A stretch of 64,000 nt of DNA, taken from NCBI GenBank assembly GCA_032717465.1, contig CM064658.1:8279895-8343894 (forward strand), read 5' to 3'. Within the stretch, counting starts at the first letter, position 1. Each line of letters begins with the position of its first letter. This document shows, in pieces, positions 1 to 10,561 of this stretch. Below the pieces are notes generated by a model. The model was not told the DNA's origin. It was given only the letters and a program-made list of their open reading frames with translations, and made no database searches. Source of the stretch: Coenobita brevimanus (taxonomy: Eukaryota > Arthropoda > Malacostraca > Decapoda > Coenobitidae). A program made the position numbers and the translations under genes.

Positions 1-796
1 ATCCTGCAGAGTGGCCCCCTCCCTCATATACCTCTCAACTCCATTCCTTCACCTCATCCTCGGTCTTCCCTTCCCTCTTCCTCCCTCCACCTCACCTACA
101 TACACCCTCTTAGTCAGTCTTTCATTCTCCATTCTCTGCACATGTCCAAACCACCTCAGTGTATCTCTCCTAATCTTCTCAACCACATCCACATCCACCC
201 CACAACATTCTTTGACTTTTTCATTCGTCAACCTGTCCCTCCATGTCACTTCACATGCTCCTCTCAAGTAGCTTATTTCCACTGCCCTCCCTCTTGACTT
301 GTTCCCCTCTTGCAAGGTCCATGCCTCGCTTCCATACGTTAGGGTAGGGATCACAATACTATCATGCAGTGACTTCATAACTTCCATACTCACTGCTTTC
401 TCATCACTGCTTTCAGTGAACCAACAACCTTCCTTCCCTGCTGTACCCTTTCATGCACTTCATCCCCCCAGGTTCCATCTTTACTCATCACACTACCCAA
501 GTACTTGAATGCACTCACATTCTCCATATCCTTGCCATCCAACCTCACTGTGCATTCTGTGACTTCGTTCCTGAACACCATAACTTTACTCTTGTTTACA
601 TTAACTTTCAGATTCCTTTTCCTACACACTGTCCCAAATTCATTCACGAAACCTTGCAACTCCCATTTATCTTCATTCAACAATACTGTATCATCAGCAG
701 AAAACAACATCGGAATCTTCCAAATCTCACCCTCATTCATTAGAGCCAGCCCCATATCCACTACCCTACCTTGCACCTCCTTTATAACCCATCCAT

Positions 797-1143
797 CCAT
801 CATCCAATCCTACGTTGCCCCATGAGGAGCGTAGAAGCCCGGGGCTAGGCAGTTGGTCCTGACATTTAAGATGAGAGTGACCAGCCTCACTCATCCCTGA
901 GTGGCATTACATGAGCAATAAACCCCAATCGCCCCTTGGATATAAACCTTCACCGGTTCAATCCGACTGGAGCACAATAATTACCCACTAAACCACCAGG
1001 CGCCAAAATTTGGTTATATGGTTACCACCCAGGTAGTAAATGGTTTCCTGGTGTACAGGAAACCATTTGGCTTGTCACTCAGTGTAGAGTCACCCACAGG
1101 CAGAAGGGAGAGGAATGAATGAAGGAATGAAATACAGAAGAGC
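797..1143 (-). mobile_element. SINE-N copy with target-site duplication inside LINE-B
   Basis: About 350 bp inserted between the LINE-B codons for the LYMDG and VIKEVQGRV blocks. It is flanked by near-identical direct repeats at 781-796 and 1144-1160 (TTTATAACCCATCCAT against TTTACAACCCCATCCAT). The uninterrupted LINE-B copies at 29 and 36 kb carry this site once. The body has the core shared with SINE-G: TTTGGTTATATGGTTACC, then AAATGGTTTC and GAAACCATTT as a hairpin pair, then CACTCAGTGTAGAG. Related copies lie at 12282-12615 and 13670-14165. Confidence 0.8.
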
Positions 1144-1570
1144 TTTACAACCCCATCCATGTATATATTAAACTGCTATGGAGACATCACACAACCTTGT
1201 TTCAGTCCCACACTGAGATCAAAGAACTCATTCAGGTCACCATCCACTCGCACCGTAGCCCTAGCTACCTTGTTACATAGTCTTCACAGCACTCAACAAT
1301 TTCCCCTCCACTCCATATATTCTCAATACCTTCCACATACCGTGTCTGTCTATTCTGTCATAAGCTTTCTCCAAGTCCATGAAGGCAGCATACTCCTCCT
1401 TTCCCTTCTCTAGATACTTCTCCCCTAAACATCTTAGAACAAATATCTGATCTACACACCTTTTGCCCTTCCTAAATTCCCCTTGTTCTTCTCCAATTAG
1501 CTTCTCTGTTATATGCCTAACCCTATCAATAAGTATTCTACCATATATTTTACCAGTCACACTAAGTAGG

Positions 1571-1931
1571 GGGAGGCGTGGCTGAATCGGTAGAGAGGCG
1601 GCCTGCGGTCCTAATGGTCCCAGGATCGAATCCCGGCTGGGGCAGGGAACAGTTTGAGGATTTGAATTTCCTAAAAGCAGACTTTCCTGATCTACCAGAT
1701 GACCCGCCGACATGTCGTAAAAATACCCCCGCTAATACCAATACACCAATCCTGTATGAGACAGCCCTAGCATGTATTCAATATGGATGGTGGGTGTTAG
1801 CGCCGAAGTGGTGACATGTGGAGGTGTAGGAGGACTACTGGGCCTTGGGATAGGTCAGTGCCCCCAAGCAATAGGCTCTGAAGCCTTTGCCCAGAGTCGG
1901 ACAAAAAAAAAAAAAAAAAAAAAAAAAAAAG
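1571..1931 (+). mobile_element. SINE-T copy 1 (tRNA-derived SINE, poly-A tail)
   Basis: The tRNA-like head has a pol III A box (TGGCTGAATCGG, 1579-1590) and B box (GGATCGAATCC, 1623-1633). A ~280-bp non-tRNA body follows, ending in about 29 A residues. It interrupts the LINE-B RT frame and is flanked by AAGTAGG (1564-1570 and 1932-1938). The second copy at 4848-5204 is similar along its whole length. The A- and B-box spacing and the A tail make a tRNA-derived SINE the best reading; it is not a functional tRNA gene. Confidence 0.85.
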
Positions 1932-2850
1932 AAGTAGGCAAATACCCCTATGGTTACCACATACTTCTCTCTCCCCTTTTCCTTTGTATAAAGGAACAAT
2001 TATACCTGATTTCCAGTCCTCTGGAACCCTTCCCTCTTCCCAAGCCAATCTACATAACTTCCACATCCACTCCACTTCAGTCTCACCCCCATACCTCAGC
2101 ATTTCACCACACACTCCATCCATTCCTGGGGCCTTTCCCATCTTGATCTTCTTCAATGCTTCCACTATTTCTGCCCTACTGATCTCTTCCTCCCTCCTCT
2201 CATCTTTCCTTCTCCCAGTCTTTCCTCAACCACTTACACTCGCACTGCTCTCACTCTCTACATTCAACAAATCCTCAAAGTGCTCCTTCCATCTCCTCAA
2301 CTTCTCTCTCTTCTACATCAACAATCTGTTATTCCTATCTTTCACTCTCTTACTATTTCCCCTTTCACACTGGCTGATTGTCTTTACCTCCTTCCAAAAC
2401 AATTTCTTACTCTCCCTCCATTTCACACTCAGATTCCTCTCAAATTCTCCATCCACTTTCTTCTTACTCTCCTTCACCAATTTCTTCACCTCCCTTCTCC
2501 TGCTCACATATACCTCTCTCTTCTCTCTCTCATCTTCTTCCCTACCTCTACTTGCTAATCATTCACTGTATGCCTTCCTCTTTTGTTCCACATCTCGTTT
2601 CACCTCATCATTCCACCATGCTGTCCCTTGCACACCCCTGCATCTCCTCCTCACTCCACAAACGAACTCACACGCTGCACCTATATCTTCCGTGAATATC
2701 TTGCATACGTCTTCCACCTCATCCATCTGCTCGAACTCATACCTTCCCAATCTTTCTTCCACTATGCTCTTATACTCTGCCATTTTCTCACTGTCTTGCA
2801 ATTTCTCCACTCTTCTCATAGGTATTCTACCCTGTACATTTATATGTGTG

Positions 2851-3264
2851 ACTCTTCTCAACCAGTCATTCTTTGTCTTCCTCTCAACATGTCCGAGCTA
2901 TCTTAGCCTACTGGTTTGCTTCGCTTATCTAATATTTCTTCTGCCAAATGTCTTATAGTACAGGTATACTATTCTTATTTCTGGCACTCAGTTATGCCAT
3001 ACTCATCCATCTCATCATTCTCAGTTCAGTGCAACAATCCCCCAAACTTCCTCTGTTTACTTGTCATTCACGCAGTGGAACTAGCTTCTGCTTCTCCACC
3101 TAGTCTGTATGTCTTCCGGGTAGCAGAACTCTCCCATGCTTACAAGTAGCTGTCACTCTTAAGCAACATTTTTCATCCTGTTGTCAGCAGCCCGAACAAC
3201 CCTACATACTGTACACACGCTTACTGACCAAGGCCATTGTTTAATATAGTGTATTATGTTATAG
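2851..3264. other. Intronic or upstream sequence, no gene recognised
   Basis: Sequence between the decayed LINE-B and the first recognised aminopeptidase exon. The part next to LINE-B may be its poorly conserved 5' side. The last ~40 bases are T-rich and serve as the acceptor side of the exon at 3265. Nothing else is recognisable. Confidence 0.5.
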
Positions 3265-3414
3265 GTGCTATAGCAGTGGCCCTGGGTAGTGGTGCAGCAG
3301 GCGTATTCAGCAATAGCAGTGCGTTGTGGAAGGCGGTACACCAGGCAGGAGCAAGCACAGGTGATCGGGTCTGGAGGATGCCTCTTTGGATGCACTTTTC
3401 TTCTCAGGTCACAG
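3265..3414 (+). CDS. LAP3: Cytosol aminopeptidase (M17, LAP3-like), internal coding exon
   Basis: A 150-nt exon of a leucyl aminopeptidase, the cytosolic two-zinc exopeptidase that releases N-terminal amino acids from peptides. Its translation includes GAIAVALGSGAAGVFSNSS and then GDRVWRMPLW, which match the conserved segment just C-terminal of the M17 active-site region (TLTGA..VALGSGA.GVF and TGDR.WRMPL). It starts after an AG at 3263-3264, with GT completing a Gly codon, and ends with a single G of a split codon before GTAACA. That phase (1) accepts either downstream 80-nt exon. The metal ligands and catalytic Arg of the family lie in earlier exons outside the window. No stop or frame break is visible. 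Confidence 0.95.
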
Positions 3415-3583
3415 GTAACACACATAACAAAAATGGTGCCATGATTTTTTATCACCAAATACCTGTGTTGGGATTGGCCATGATACAGCTGATGTTTTCT
3501 ATGGACTGGAAGCTAAAACAAGTGCCAAAACCAGTTAATTACTTCCCAAGAGTTGCTGGAAGCTGTTGGAAAAAAAAAAGATA

Positions 3584-3943
3584 TTTCTATCTATCTATCT
3601 ATCTATCTATTGCCAGACGCCTCAATCCCGTTTGGGGTGGCCACAAACAAATCGCCTCCAAGTCGCCCTGTCCCCCGCCATTTCACTCCCCTGCTCCCAA
3701 CTCACACCCCCCTCTCTCATATACCTCTCCACCCCATCTCTCCATCTCATCCTCGGCCTCCCCCTCCCTCTTTCCCCCTCCACCTCACTCACATACACTC
3801 TCTTCGTCAGTCTTTGACCCTCCATCCTCTCCACATGGCCAAACCACCTCAGTGTGTTCCTCATAACGCTTCCTATCACATCCACATCCACGCCACAACG
3901 CTCCTTTATATCCTCATTCGTCAGCCTGTCTCTCCACATGCAT
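3584..3943 (-). mobile_element. LINE-B 3' end fragment with GATA tail, in aminopeptidase intron
   Basis: Read on the minus strand, this is the last ~115 codons of LINE-B (RWFGHVERMEGQRLTKRVYV, then GRGRPRMRWRDG, ending VCGHPKRD). It is followed by GGCGTCTGGCAATAG and a GATA repeat (CTAT on the plus strand, 3586-3610). The 5' truncation typical of LINE insertion is clear. It lies antisense in the intron after the exon at 3265-3414. Confidence 0.85.
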
Positions 3944-4847
3944 AATAAGACTTGTAACACTGCAAGCGTTTCGGCTTGGATTTTGACCCAGTATCATCAT
4001 GCAACACAAAATAAATAAGTTAATTAATCTATTTTTAAAAAGTAGCAGCCAGTTATATTCTTGGACCTCATTGGAAGGATGCAAGTCAAGTAGTAGTTGG
4101 TTAGCTACCATGGACCCTGGGAGGTAATACCATGAGAGTGAAGTATGGCCGCAAGCTTGGTAACCAGCCACACCATCATCACTCACAGGCAGGGAACATT
4201 CAGGCACAGATACATAGTCAAAATCCAAGCCAAGACTCTCACATTGGTACAGATCATATTTACACATCTCAAATATTGTTTCCCAACATTTTTTTTTTTT
4301 TTTACATATGAGAAAATTCTGTGCACATGGGCACAAATGTGAGGTGGTCAGGATTCTAAGGCATTTAATGTGAGTGAATGAGTGTGTGACCCATGTCACT
4401 GGGCATGTTGTTGATTAGCTTTCCTGCTGTCATGTTTTCTTTTTCCTTATTCCTAGATGCTGTCTCCCCCAGTCTTAGGTGGGAATAAAGATTAGAATGA
4501 TGATGATGATGATGACAGTGATGATGATGATAACTTCCATCCTGTTTATGTGTGACTCACTAATTAACCTACACCATTTATTAATGAGAATGAGGGTTGT
4601 GATGATAATGATATTTTAATTACTGTATACTTATTTGATTCAACACCTCATATTATGACTTAACATGTTATGTGCCCTTTTTTTTGCTCAAATTAAAATG
4701 ATGATGATGATGATGATGACTCAGGAGTTATCAACATGAGACAAAGAGAGTTATGATGAGGATGATGATAATGATTTCAGAAGGAGGGTTATGTTGATGA
4801 TGATTTCAGACGGAGGGTTATGATAATGATGATTTCAGAAGGAGGGT
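3944..4847. other. Intron sequence with GAT-rich repeats
   Basis: No gene recognised. It contains a poly-T tract near 4288, several GAT microsatellite patches (4495-4530, 4698-4720) and a short repeated unit around TTTCAGAAGGAGGGTTATG at 4775-4850. That unit recurs after the SINE-T copy, at about 5238-5320. Confidence 0.5.
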
Positions 4848-5204
4848 TATGGGGGAGGCAGTGGCTCAGTCGGTAGAGAGGTGGCCTGCAGTCCTACCGG
4901 ACCCAGGTTCAAATCCCCACTGGGGCAGGGTCCAGTTTAAGGATTTGAATTTCATGAAATCGGACTTTACTGATCTACCAGAAGACCCGCCGACATGTCG
5001 TAAAAATACCCCCGCTAATACCAATACACCAGTCCTGTATGAGACAGCCCTAGCATGTATTCATTATGGACGGTGGGTGTTAGCACGGAAGTGGTGACAT
5101 GTAGAGAGGTGTATGGGATGTAGGAGGACTACTGGGCCTTGAGAGCAGGCTGTGAAGCCTATGCCCAGTGTCGAACACAAAAAAAAAAAAAAAAAAAAAA
5201 AAAA
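4848..5204 (+). mobile_element. SINE-T copy 2 (tRNA-derived SINE, poly-A tail)
   Basis: Better preserved than copy 1. The A box TGGCTCAGTCGG (4862-4873) and B box GGTTCAAATCC (4906-4916) match the pol III consensus. The body ends ATGCCCAGTGTCG before an A tract that grades into an AAT repeat (5207-5228). It sits in a GAT-rich minisatellite within the aminopeptidase intron, so a target duplication cannot be separated from the local repeats. Confidence 0.88.
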
Positions 5205-5205
5205 A

Positions 5206-5236
<31 letters not shown>

Positions 5237-5357
5237 ATTCAGAAGAGGGGTTATGATGATGATGATACTGATGTTGATGATAAGGATGATGATTATATTG
5301 ATTTCAGAAAGAGGTTTATAATGATGGTGATGATAATTCATTTCTCCATCCTGTTAG

Positions 5358-5437
5358 ATTTTGGTTCAGCTGATGTGAACAACCAAGGGAAACACAAACC
5401 AGCAGGTGGTTCATGTACTGCTGCAGCATTCCTGAAG
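5358..5437 (+). CDS. LAP3: Cytosol aminopeptidase, alternative exon version A (80 nt)
   Basis: After an acceptor (CTGTTAG, ending 5357), the split codon G+AT begins a 27-residue segment, DFGSADVNNQGKHKPAGGSC followed by TAAAFLK, ending in AAG before a GTACAT donor. It matches the M17 segment ADV.N.GK..GG.CTAAAFLK, which precedes the C-terminal WAHLDIAG block. Entry phase is 1 and exit phase 0, compatible with the exons at 3265-3414 and 10562-10720. A second exon of identical length and phase lies at 7016-7095. The residues corresponding to the metal ligands are not in this segment. The exon looks intact. Confidence 0.92.
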
Positions 5438-6159
5438 GTACATCAAACCTTATCCTGGTGAATGTACTCTAGGGATTGTGTTGTATTTGGTTTTGTAGAT
5501 GTCACTGAAAAATTAACTCACTAAATTCTGCTTGGAAATGTTTGTGTGTCTGAACATTTACAAGCAGGGAAGCAGCTGTACACTCACTGCAAGAAGTATC
5601 TGTGCACACTTAACACAACCAACTACACATTACAGGCGATGGCTCCTGCAAAATGTCCAATGAATTTGCCCCTTGTTGGTAAATCTTCATTCATGATGAT
5701 GCTCTACATTGCTTGCTTGTGATACATCTTGATCAGTATTGCTAGAGTATGTCATTGCAGATGAAAATAGATTAAACTTTTTGGAACATTATAAAGAGTA
5801 ATTATAATTTTTTATATCATCAAAGCCTTCCTGTCTGATGCCATTCTCAGAGCTGCTGTACAGTTGACATCTGAAGTTCTGTTGTATACTTTTTGAAACT
5901 AGTGTACAGTTGGCATCAAAAGTTTTGTTGTCTTTCTTGTTTTTCTCTTCATGAATGCTGAATATCAGGGGTGTGAATCTACAGTGAGTTATACTAACAA
6001 CTTTTATTTAGCTGCAAACCAGTGTTGGTTGTTGAGGATTTACTGTGCTGATTGTCAGAGACTGTGGTGAGAATTGCTGGAAAGGTAACAGGATTTGTGA
6101 TGCCAGTTGTACTTATGTACACCTACCTACCTACATAGATACATATGTACACACATCTA
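5438..6159. other. Intron between the two alternative exons, left part
   Basis: Unique-looking, T-rich intron sequence with no recognised element up to the start of the SINE-G palindrome. Short TACC and CTAT repeats occur near 6120-6170. Confidence 0.5.
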
Positions 6160-6503
6160 TCTATGTATTGCCTGACGCCATAATCCCGTAAGGGGTGTTC
6201 ATTTGAGATCGAGCTATTTGTTTTACAGGAAGGGGCACTAACCCTCCACCAACCCACTTGCTGAGATGTAGGGAGCATGTATGGTTTGGTTATATGGTTA
6301 CCACCCAGTGTTGAAAATGGTTTCTTGGCTTACAGGAAACCATTTGGCTTGTCATTCAATGTAAAGCCACCTGTAAAGGAAAGAAAAGTAATAAAATGTG
6401 ACCGGAAAGATGGGAGAAATAGGAAGAGAGGAGGGCAGGCACAGAAAAAGAATGATAAAGGCTAAGGAAGAAGTAGGCAGCACTATATCAAGTGAGTGGA
6501 TGA
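6160..6503 (-). mobile_element. SINE-G, left arm of an intronic palindrome
   Basis: On the minus strand this reads as a SINE-G: head with TGATATAGTGCTGCC, the hairpin core (AAATGGTTTC...GAAACCATTT), and a tail with GGCGTCAGGCAATA and a GATA-like repeat. It abuts an inverted copy at 6504-6836. The two copies share variants not found in the other SINE-G copies, for example CACTATATCA where others have CACTACATCA, and AGGGAGCATGTA. That points to inverted duplication rather than two independent insertions. Confidence 0.82.
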
Positions 6504-6836
6504 TATAGTGCTGCCTACTTCTTCCTTAGCCTTTATCATTCTATTTCTGTGCCTGCCCTCCTCTCTTCCTATTTCTCTCATCTTTCCTGTCACTTTTTAT
6601 TACTCTTCTTTCCTTTACAGGTGGCTTTACATTGAGTGACAAGCCAAATGGTTTCCTATAAGCCAAGAAACCATTTAAAGTGCTGGGTGGTAACCACATA
6701 ACCAAACCATACATGCTCCCTACGTCTCAGCAAGTGGGTTGGTGGAGGGTTAGTGCCTCTTCCCGTAAAACAAATAACTCAAAGTCAAATGGCCACCCCT
6801 TACGGGATTATGGCATCAGGCAATAGATAGATAAGT
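6504..6836 (+). mobile_element. SINE-G, right arm of an intronic palindrome
   Basis: Inverted partner of 6160-6503, roughly 95% identical by eye, ending GGCATCAGGCAATAGATAGATA. With the left arm it makes a nearly spacer-free inverted repeat of about 670 bp between alternative exons A and B of the aminopeptidase gene. Confidence 0.82.
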
Positions 6837-7015
6837 GTGTGTACGTATGTATCTATGTACTGTAGGTAGGTAGGTAGGCGTACACACATGCAGTGCATAA
6901 ATACATACAAACCTTGGTTGTTCATAACAGCGACTGCCACTTTGTCTGTGCCTCACACAATCGTGTTGTTTATCTCGCTGTTCTCACTCCTTTTCTGTCT
7001 GTTATCACCTGACAG

Positions 7016-7095
7016 AGTTTGGCCTCGCTGATGTGCACAACATAGGCAAACATTCACGTGACGCCGGTTCCTGTACTGCTGCTGCTTTCCTTAAG
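7016..7095 (+). CDS. LAP3: Cytosol aminopeptidase, alternative exon version B (80 nt)
   Basis: Second version of the same exon. After a pyrimidine-rich acceptor (CACCTGACAG, ending 7015), G+AG opens the segment EFGLADVHNIGKHSRDAGSC followed by TAAAFLK, ending in AAG before GTACTG. Length (80 nt), entry phase (1) and exit phase (0) are identical to version A. The last ten residues (SCTAAAFLK and the preceding Gly or Ala context) are almost the same, while the first half differs. If A and B were spliced together, B would be read one frame off, and a TAG appears within 10 codons. One or the other must therefore be chosen. It reads as intact, not as a pseudo-exon. Confidence 0.92.
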
Positions 7096-7324
7096 GTACT
7101 GCATTTTGTTTACCGAACTTTGTTTAACCACTTCAGTCTGATGACATTTTAAATTTTATTCTTATTGTCCCAAGATGATTTTGTTCAGATGAGGAAAGAT
7201 CTCTTGTACTGTAGAGGGAAGTGAAAGTTATATTTAATTCCTCCACTTGAAAAGTTTCTCCCAAGCTGTATATATTTTATTGTCTGAAAGTAGCAAGAAT
7301 AAAATCAGCTATCTGTCCACAACC

Positions 7325-7815
7325 AGATAACTTAATCCCATAAAGGGTGGCCACAAACAAATCTCTTTTATGTCACTGTGTCCTCTGTCATTTGACTTCC
7401 TTCCCTCCAACTTACACACCTCGCTCTTTCTCATATATCTCTCCACTCCATCCCTGCATCTCATCATTGGTCTTCCCCTCCACCTCATTCACATGCACTG
7501 TCCTAGTCAGCCTCTCATTCTCATTCCTCCCCACATGGCCATACCATCTCAGAATATATCTCTTAATGCTTTGAATCATAAAATAACTACAGTAAGAGCT
7601 ACCAAAATGTGTCATTGCAGCAGAGAGGTAAATTGTGTTATGCATTTTAGTCTTCCAGTATGCCAGTCATTTCATTGATGTAACAAGAACTTTCATGAAA
7701 TCTTTCACTATTCCTCCATCTATAACTACAAATAAATCATCTCTGTGTCACCCTGTCTTCCACCATCAGGCAGCCCTCTTTCCAACTCTCATCATTCATA
7801 TACTGTACCTCTCTA
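7325..7815 (-). mobile_element. Two old LINE-B 3' fragments
   Basis: At 7325-7590 the minus strand reads degraded LINE-B C-terminal coding sequence (RWYGHVGRNENERLTRTVHV and the surroundings of the HPKRD end), with the GGGTGGCCACAAACAAAT block near 7345. A second, shorter fragment of the same 3' end lies at about 7715-7815. Both are more diverged than the 3584-3943 copy and lie in the last aminopeptidase intron. Confidence 0.6.
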
Positions 7816-7819
7816 TTTC

Positions 7820-9770
7820 GTTTTGTTTCGTTTTTTAAGGCTCCAACATGCTTGCATGCGTTGGCCTTGGTCACCTAATGGCGGCTTTCCATGCTGCACG
7901 ATCTATTGCAGCCTCCCTGTTCGTCCTGTAACCCTGAGGTCACACTTAATGACCTCATCCCACGTCTTTCTCAGTCTACCCCTCACAACTCCACCCCCAA
8001 TATTAACACTTCTCATCTTCTGCACCCAATTATCATCCCCCATCCTCTCCACATGTTCAAACCATCTCAGTCTACCTCTCCTCATCACAACACCAATACA
8101 CTCCAGTCCCGTCTACCTCTCAACTCTTCCATCGTAAATCCAGTCCCCCCAGGCCTTGCATGCAGGGAAGCACTGCACATCCACCTAATCATTGTCATTT
8201 CTGTATGTCTGAGCCTGCAAATATCTTCCTCCTCTACTGCCCAGGTTTCACTACCATACAGCATTACACTCATAACAAATGCTGCATACAAAGACCCCTT
8301 AGCATGTAGGGAGAGTCCTCTCAGTGTCAGGAGAGGCAACAGCTCCCTGAACTTCTTCCAACCACTTCTCACCCTAGCCACAGAGCTAGCTCCAGCACCA
8401 CCTCCAGCACACAACATGTCTCCCAAATAACAAAATTCTTCCACACACTCATGAGACTCGCCAGCAAGTTCAATCCTTTCACGCCTAACAATCTCCACCT
8501 GCTGTCTCCGACACGTATACATATAAAATCAGCATTATCTTGCAGTCTACCTCTGATACCACTACATCTCTTGTGCACCCATTTATCACAAACACTGCAC
8601 AAGACGGAATTACTTCCCACGTCCTTGTGGCAAACTGCACATGGCCACTCTCCCTCATCTTTGACAGTACCGCCACCAGCCCTTGATAGCATCACTTTTG
8701 TTTTATCTGCATTTACCCTTAAGCCCTTATGCCCCATACCATCTCTCCACTTCCTAAATCTTTCCTTCGCCTCCCTTTCGTTCTCTGCAGTCAACACCAA
8801 ATCATCAGCATACATCTCCCATGGGAGTCCGTTTCTGAAGTCCTTTGAGATGGCTTCAAGTACCATGTTAAACAACAAGGGGATCAAAACTGACCCCTGA
8901 TGCACACCAACATTCACAGAAAACTCCTCACTCAAATCTCCATTCACTCTTTCCTGGGTGTGAGCACCCACATACATGGCCATAACCACCCTAACCAGCC
9001 ACTCCTCCAAACCAAGCTCTCTCATTGCCTACTTCACCACCTCTCTAGGGACTCTGTCACAGACCTTTTCCAAATCAACAGAAACAAAATACAGATCCCT
9101 TTTCTTCCCAATATATTTTTCCTGAAGCTTTCGAACAATGAATATGGCATCAGTGGTCCCCCTGCCTGGCATAAACCCAAACTGCATCTCATCAATATTC
9201 TCTCTTTCTCTAATCATACCTTTTAGAACTCTTTCCATTACCTTCATTATCTGATCTAAAAGCTTTATACCTCTATAATTTCCTCTTTCCAGGGCATCAT
9301 CCTTCCCTTTATACACATGTACAATTACACTTTTCAACCAATCATCTGGGACAACACACTTATATATAATCATAATTATAAGGCAGTGACCAACCTCACC
9401 CCTATATCTCCTGAGGCCTTCAACATTTCAGCAGTCAACCCCGACACACCTGCTGCCTTCCCCACCTGCATCCTGCCTATTGCCTCACTCACAGTAGTAG
9501 CATCAATCAATGGCCAAAGGCTAAACATTGGATCTGCTGGCTCCAAACTTTCCTTGTCCCAGTCAAACTCCGCATTCAACAACTGGCTATAATGCTCTCT
9601 CCATACATCGTTAATATCCCCACTGTTCACCATTACCCTTCATTCATCATTCTTCACACACTGCTTACCTGTAATATCCCGATTATCCCACTTCATCTGA
9701 TTTGCCACCTTAAATATCATATTTTTCCTTTCCCCATGATTTAGGTTATCAAGTAAAAGCCTTATTATCA
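7820..9770 (-). mobile_element. LINE-D copy 1 (non-LTR RT with PHD-like zinc finger)
   Basis: Minus-strand retrotransposon remnant, 5'-truncated. In order: a linker (NQMKWDNRDITGKQCVKND; DINDVWREHYSQLLN), RT start (GKAAGVSGLTAEMLKASGD), IVHVYKGKDD, EMQFGFMPGRGTTDAIF, VDLEKVCDRVPREV (motif A), VHQGSVLIPLLFN, the catalytic MYADDLVLTAE (about 8790-8815), a Cys/His finger (8564-8641), FCYLGDMLC, LYGSETWAVEEED and RLRWFEHVERMGDDN. The 3' end is a CGAAACAAAACGAAAT-type tail near 7820. Several stops and frameshifts break it. The copy at 46.2-48.3 kb has the same order. Confidence 0.85.
8564..8641 (-). other. PHD-like zinc-finger motif encoded within LINE-D
   Basis: In the 8369-9025 frame, just after the RT catalytic box and thumb, the pattern is C-x2-C-x10-C-x2-C-x4-H-x2-C (CAVCHKDVG ... 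CSVCDKWVHKRC). One further Cys follows 15 residues later (FIC), where a C4HC3 finger would have a CxxC pair; the last Cys is replaced by Val. The finger is recognisable but incomplete in copy 2 near 47520-47610. Confidence 0.7.
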
Positions 9771-10561
9771 GTTGCTGTTCTAGGAGTTTGTAAGAGAGAC
9801 AGGCAAACACATAGACAGATAGATAGATAGATAGAGACCCATACATGTAGACAGATAGATAGCAAAATACAGGGTATTAACAATTCTGGATCAGTAACTT
9901 AATCTTTTCTTTTCAGTTTTTGAATTGAGATCACAGTCTGGACATTGACCTGGCAGATTGATGTAGATAGACAGATAGATAAATAGATAGATAGACAGAC
10001 AGGTAAGCTGATTGGTTGATAGATACTGTAGTTAGATGGGTAGACACAGATAGTATTGTATAATGGTAATAATTCTGCATCGTTATCTTAATATTATTAC
10101 AATGGTACTGAGTCACTTGAAGTGTTTGAATACTAAAGCATAGTTGCATTCAGTAACAGTTATGGTATAGGAATGAGTCTCCTTGGTTATTAGTCAGATC
10201 AGCCCTCCAGTCTGACCACATTTGGCCATTAACTGAGCTGACTGAGGTTAGACATCTTTGTCAAGTTTAACACTGTAGTGTGTACTTTTTAAGAGTTTGT
10301 GAGTAATGACTAAATGTAATGTCAGATGGGTTAGTATGAAACTACATGCAGATTTCTTTTTACCTATCAGGTGGAGCCAGGATTGTTGGGGCTTGAATGG
10401 TGAATGAAGGGGTGTGTGGCCTATTCAACTGGGCAAACTTTGGTTAGTCTCATATTATCAGGTTCTTCCTGACTCACTCAACCCTGCCTCACCCCACCTT
10501 ACACCAGGAAGAGAAACCTGGATGATGATTATTTTTATTTTATTTATTTATTTTTTTTCAG
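9771..10561. other. Last aminopeptidase intron, 3' part: GATA repeats and a dispersed repeat
   Basis: GATA/GACA microsatellite patches at about 9815-9870 and 9960-10025. A diverged dispersed repeat (GGAATGAGTCTCCTTGG block) at about 10165-10275 recurs at 18363-18470. A T-rich tract before the acceptor (10530-10561) serves the terminal exon. No gene is seen. Confidence 0.5.

Larger units (their letters stand above)
1..2850 (-). mobile_element. LINE-B copy (RTE-like non-LTR retrotransposon), broken by two SINEs
   Basis: Decayed non-LTR retrotransposon read on the minus strand, running off the left edge. In coding order: a pre-RT linker (about 2850-2310, with the VQGTAWW block), the RT palm start (GKAPGMDGVCGEML, then VPLYKGKG, about 2165-1940), FMDLEKAYDR (motif A, about 1370), the catalytic FSADDTVLL box (about 690-715; the usual FADD has an extra Ser), KYLGSVMSKDG and the C-terminal LTYGSEAWTL and RWFGHVQRM blocks (below 390). 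The same blocks are in the two longer copies at 27-37 kb, which supports the family call. Stops and frame changes occur throughout, so it is not functional. SINE-N (797-1143) and SINE-T (1571-1931) split the RT region. The clade assignment is tentative. Confidence 0.88.

Noticed and set aside
1984..2958. 324-codon plus-strand frame
   Set aside because: Antisense to the minus-strand LINE-B copy; the residues are the complement of RT codons.
4340..4510. SINE related to 10380-10520 and 24830-24970
   Set aside because: The blocks share a GTGTGTG..CC..TGGGCA pattern and GAT-rich ends, but the similarity is too weak to call by eye.
4848..4925. Possible functional tRNA gene
   Set aside because: A and B boxes are good, but the sequence is the head of a repeated, poly-A-tailed SINE with a body. 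The acceptor stem does not pair convincingly.
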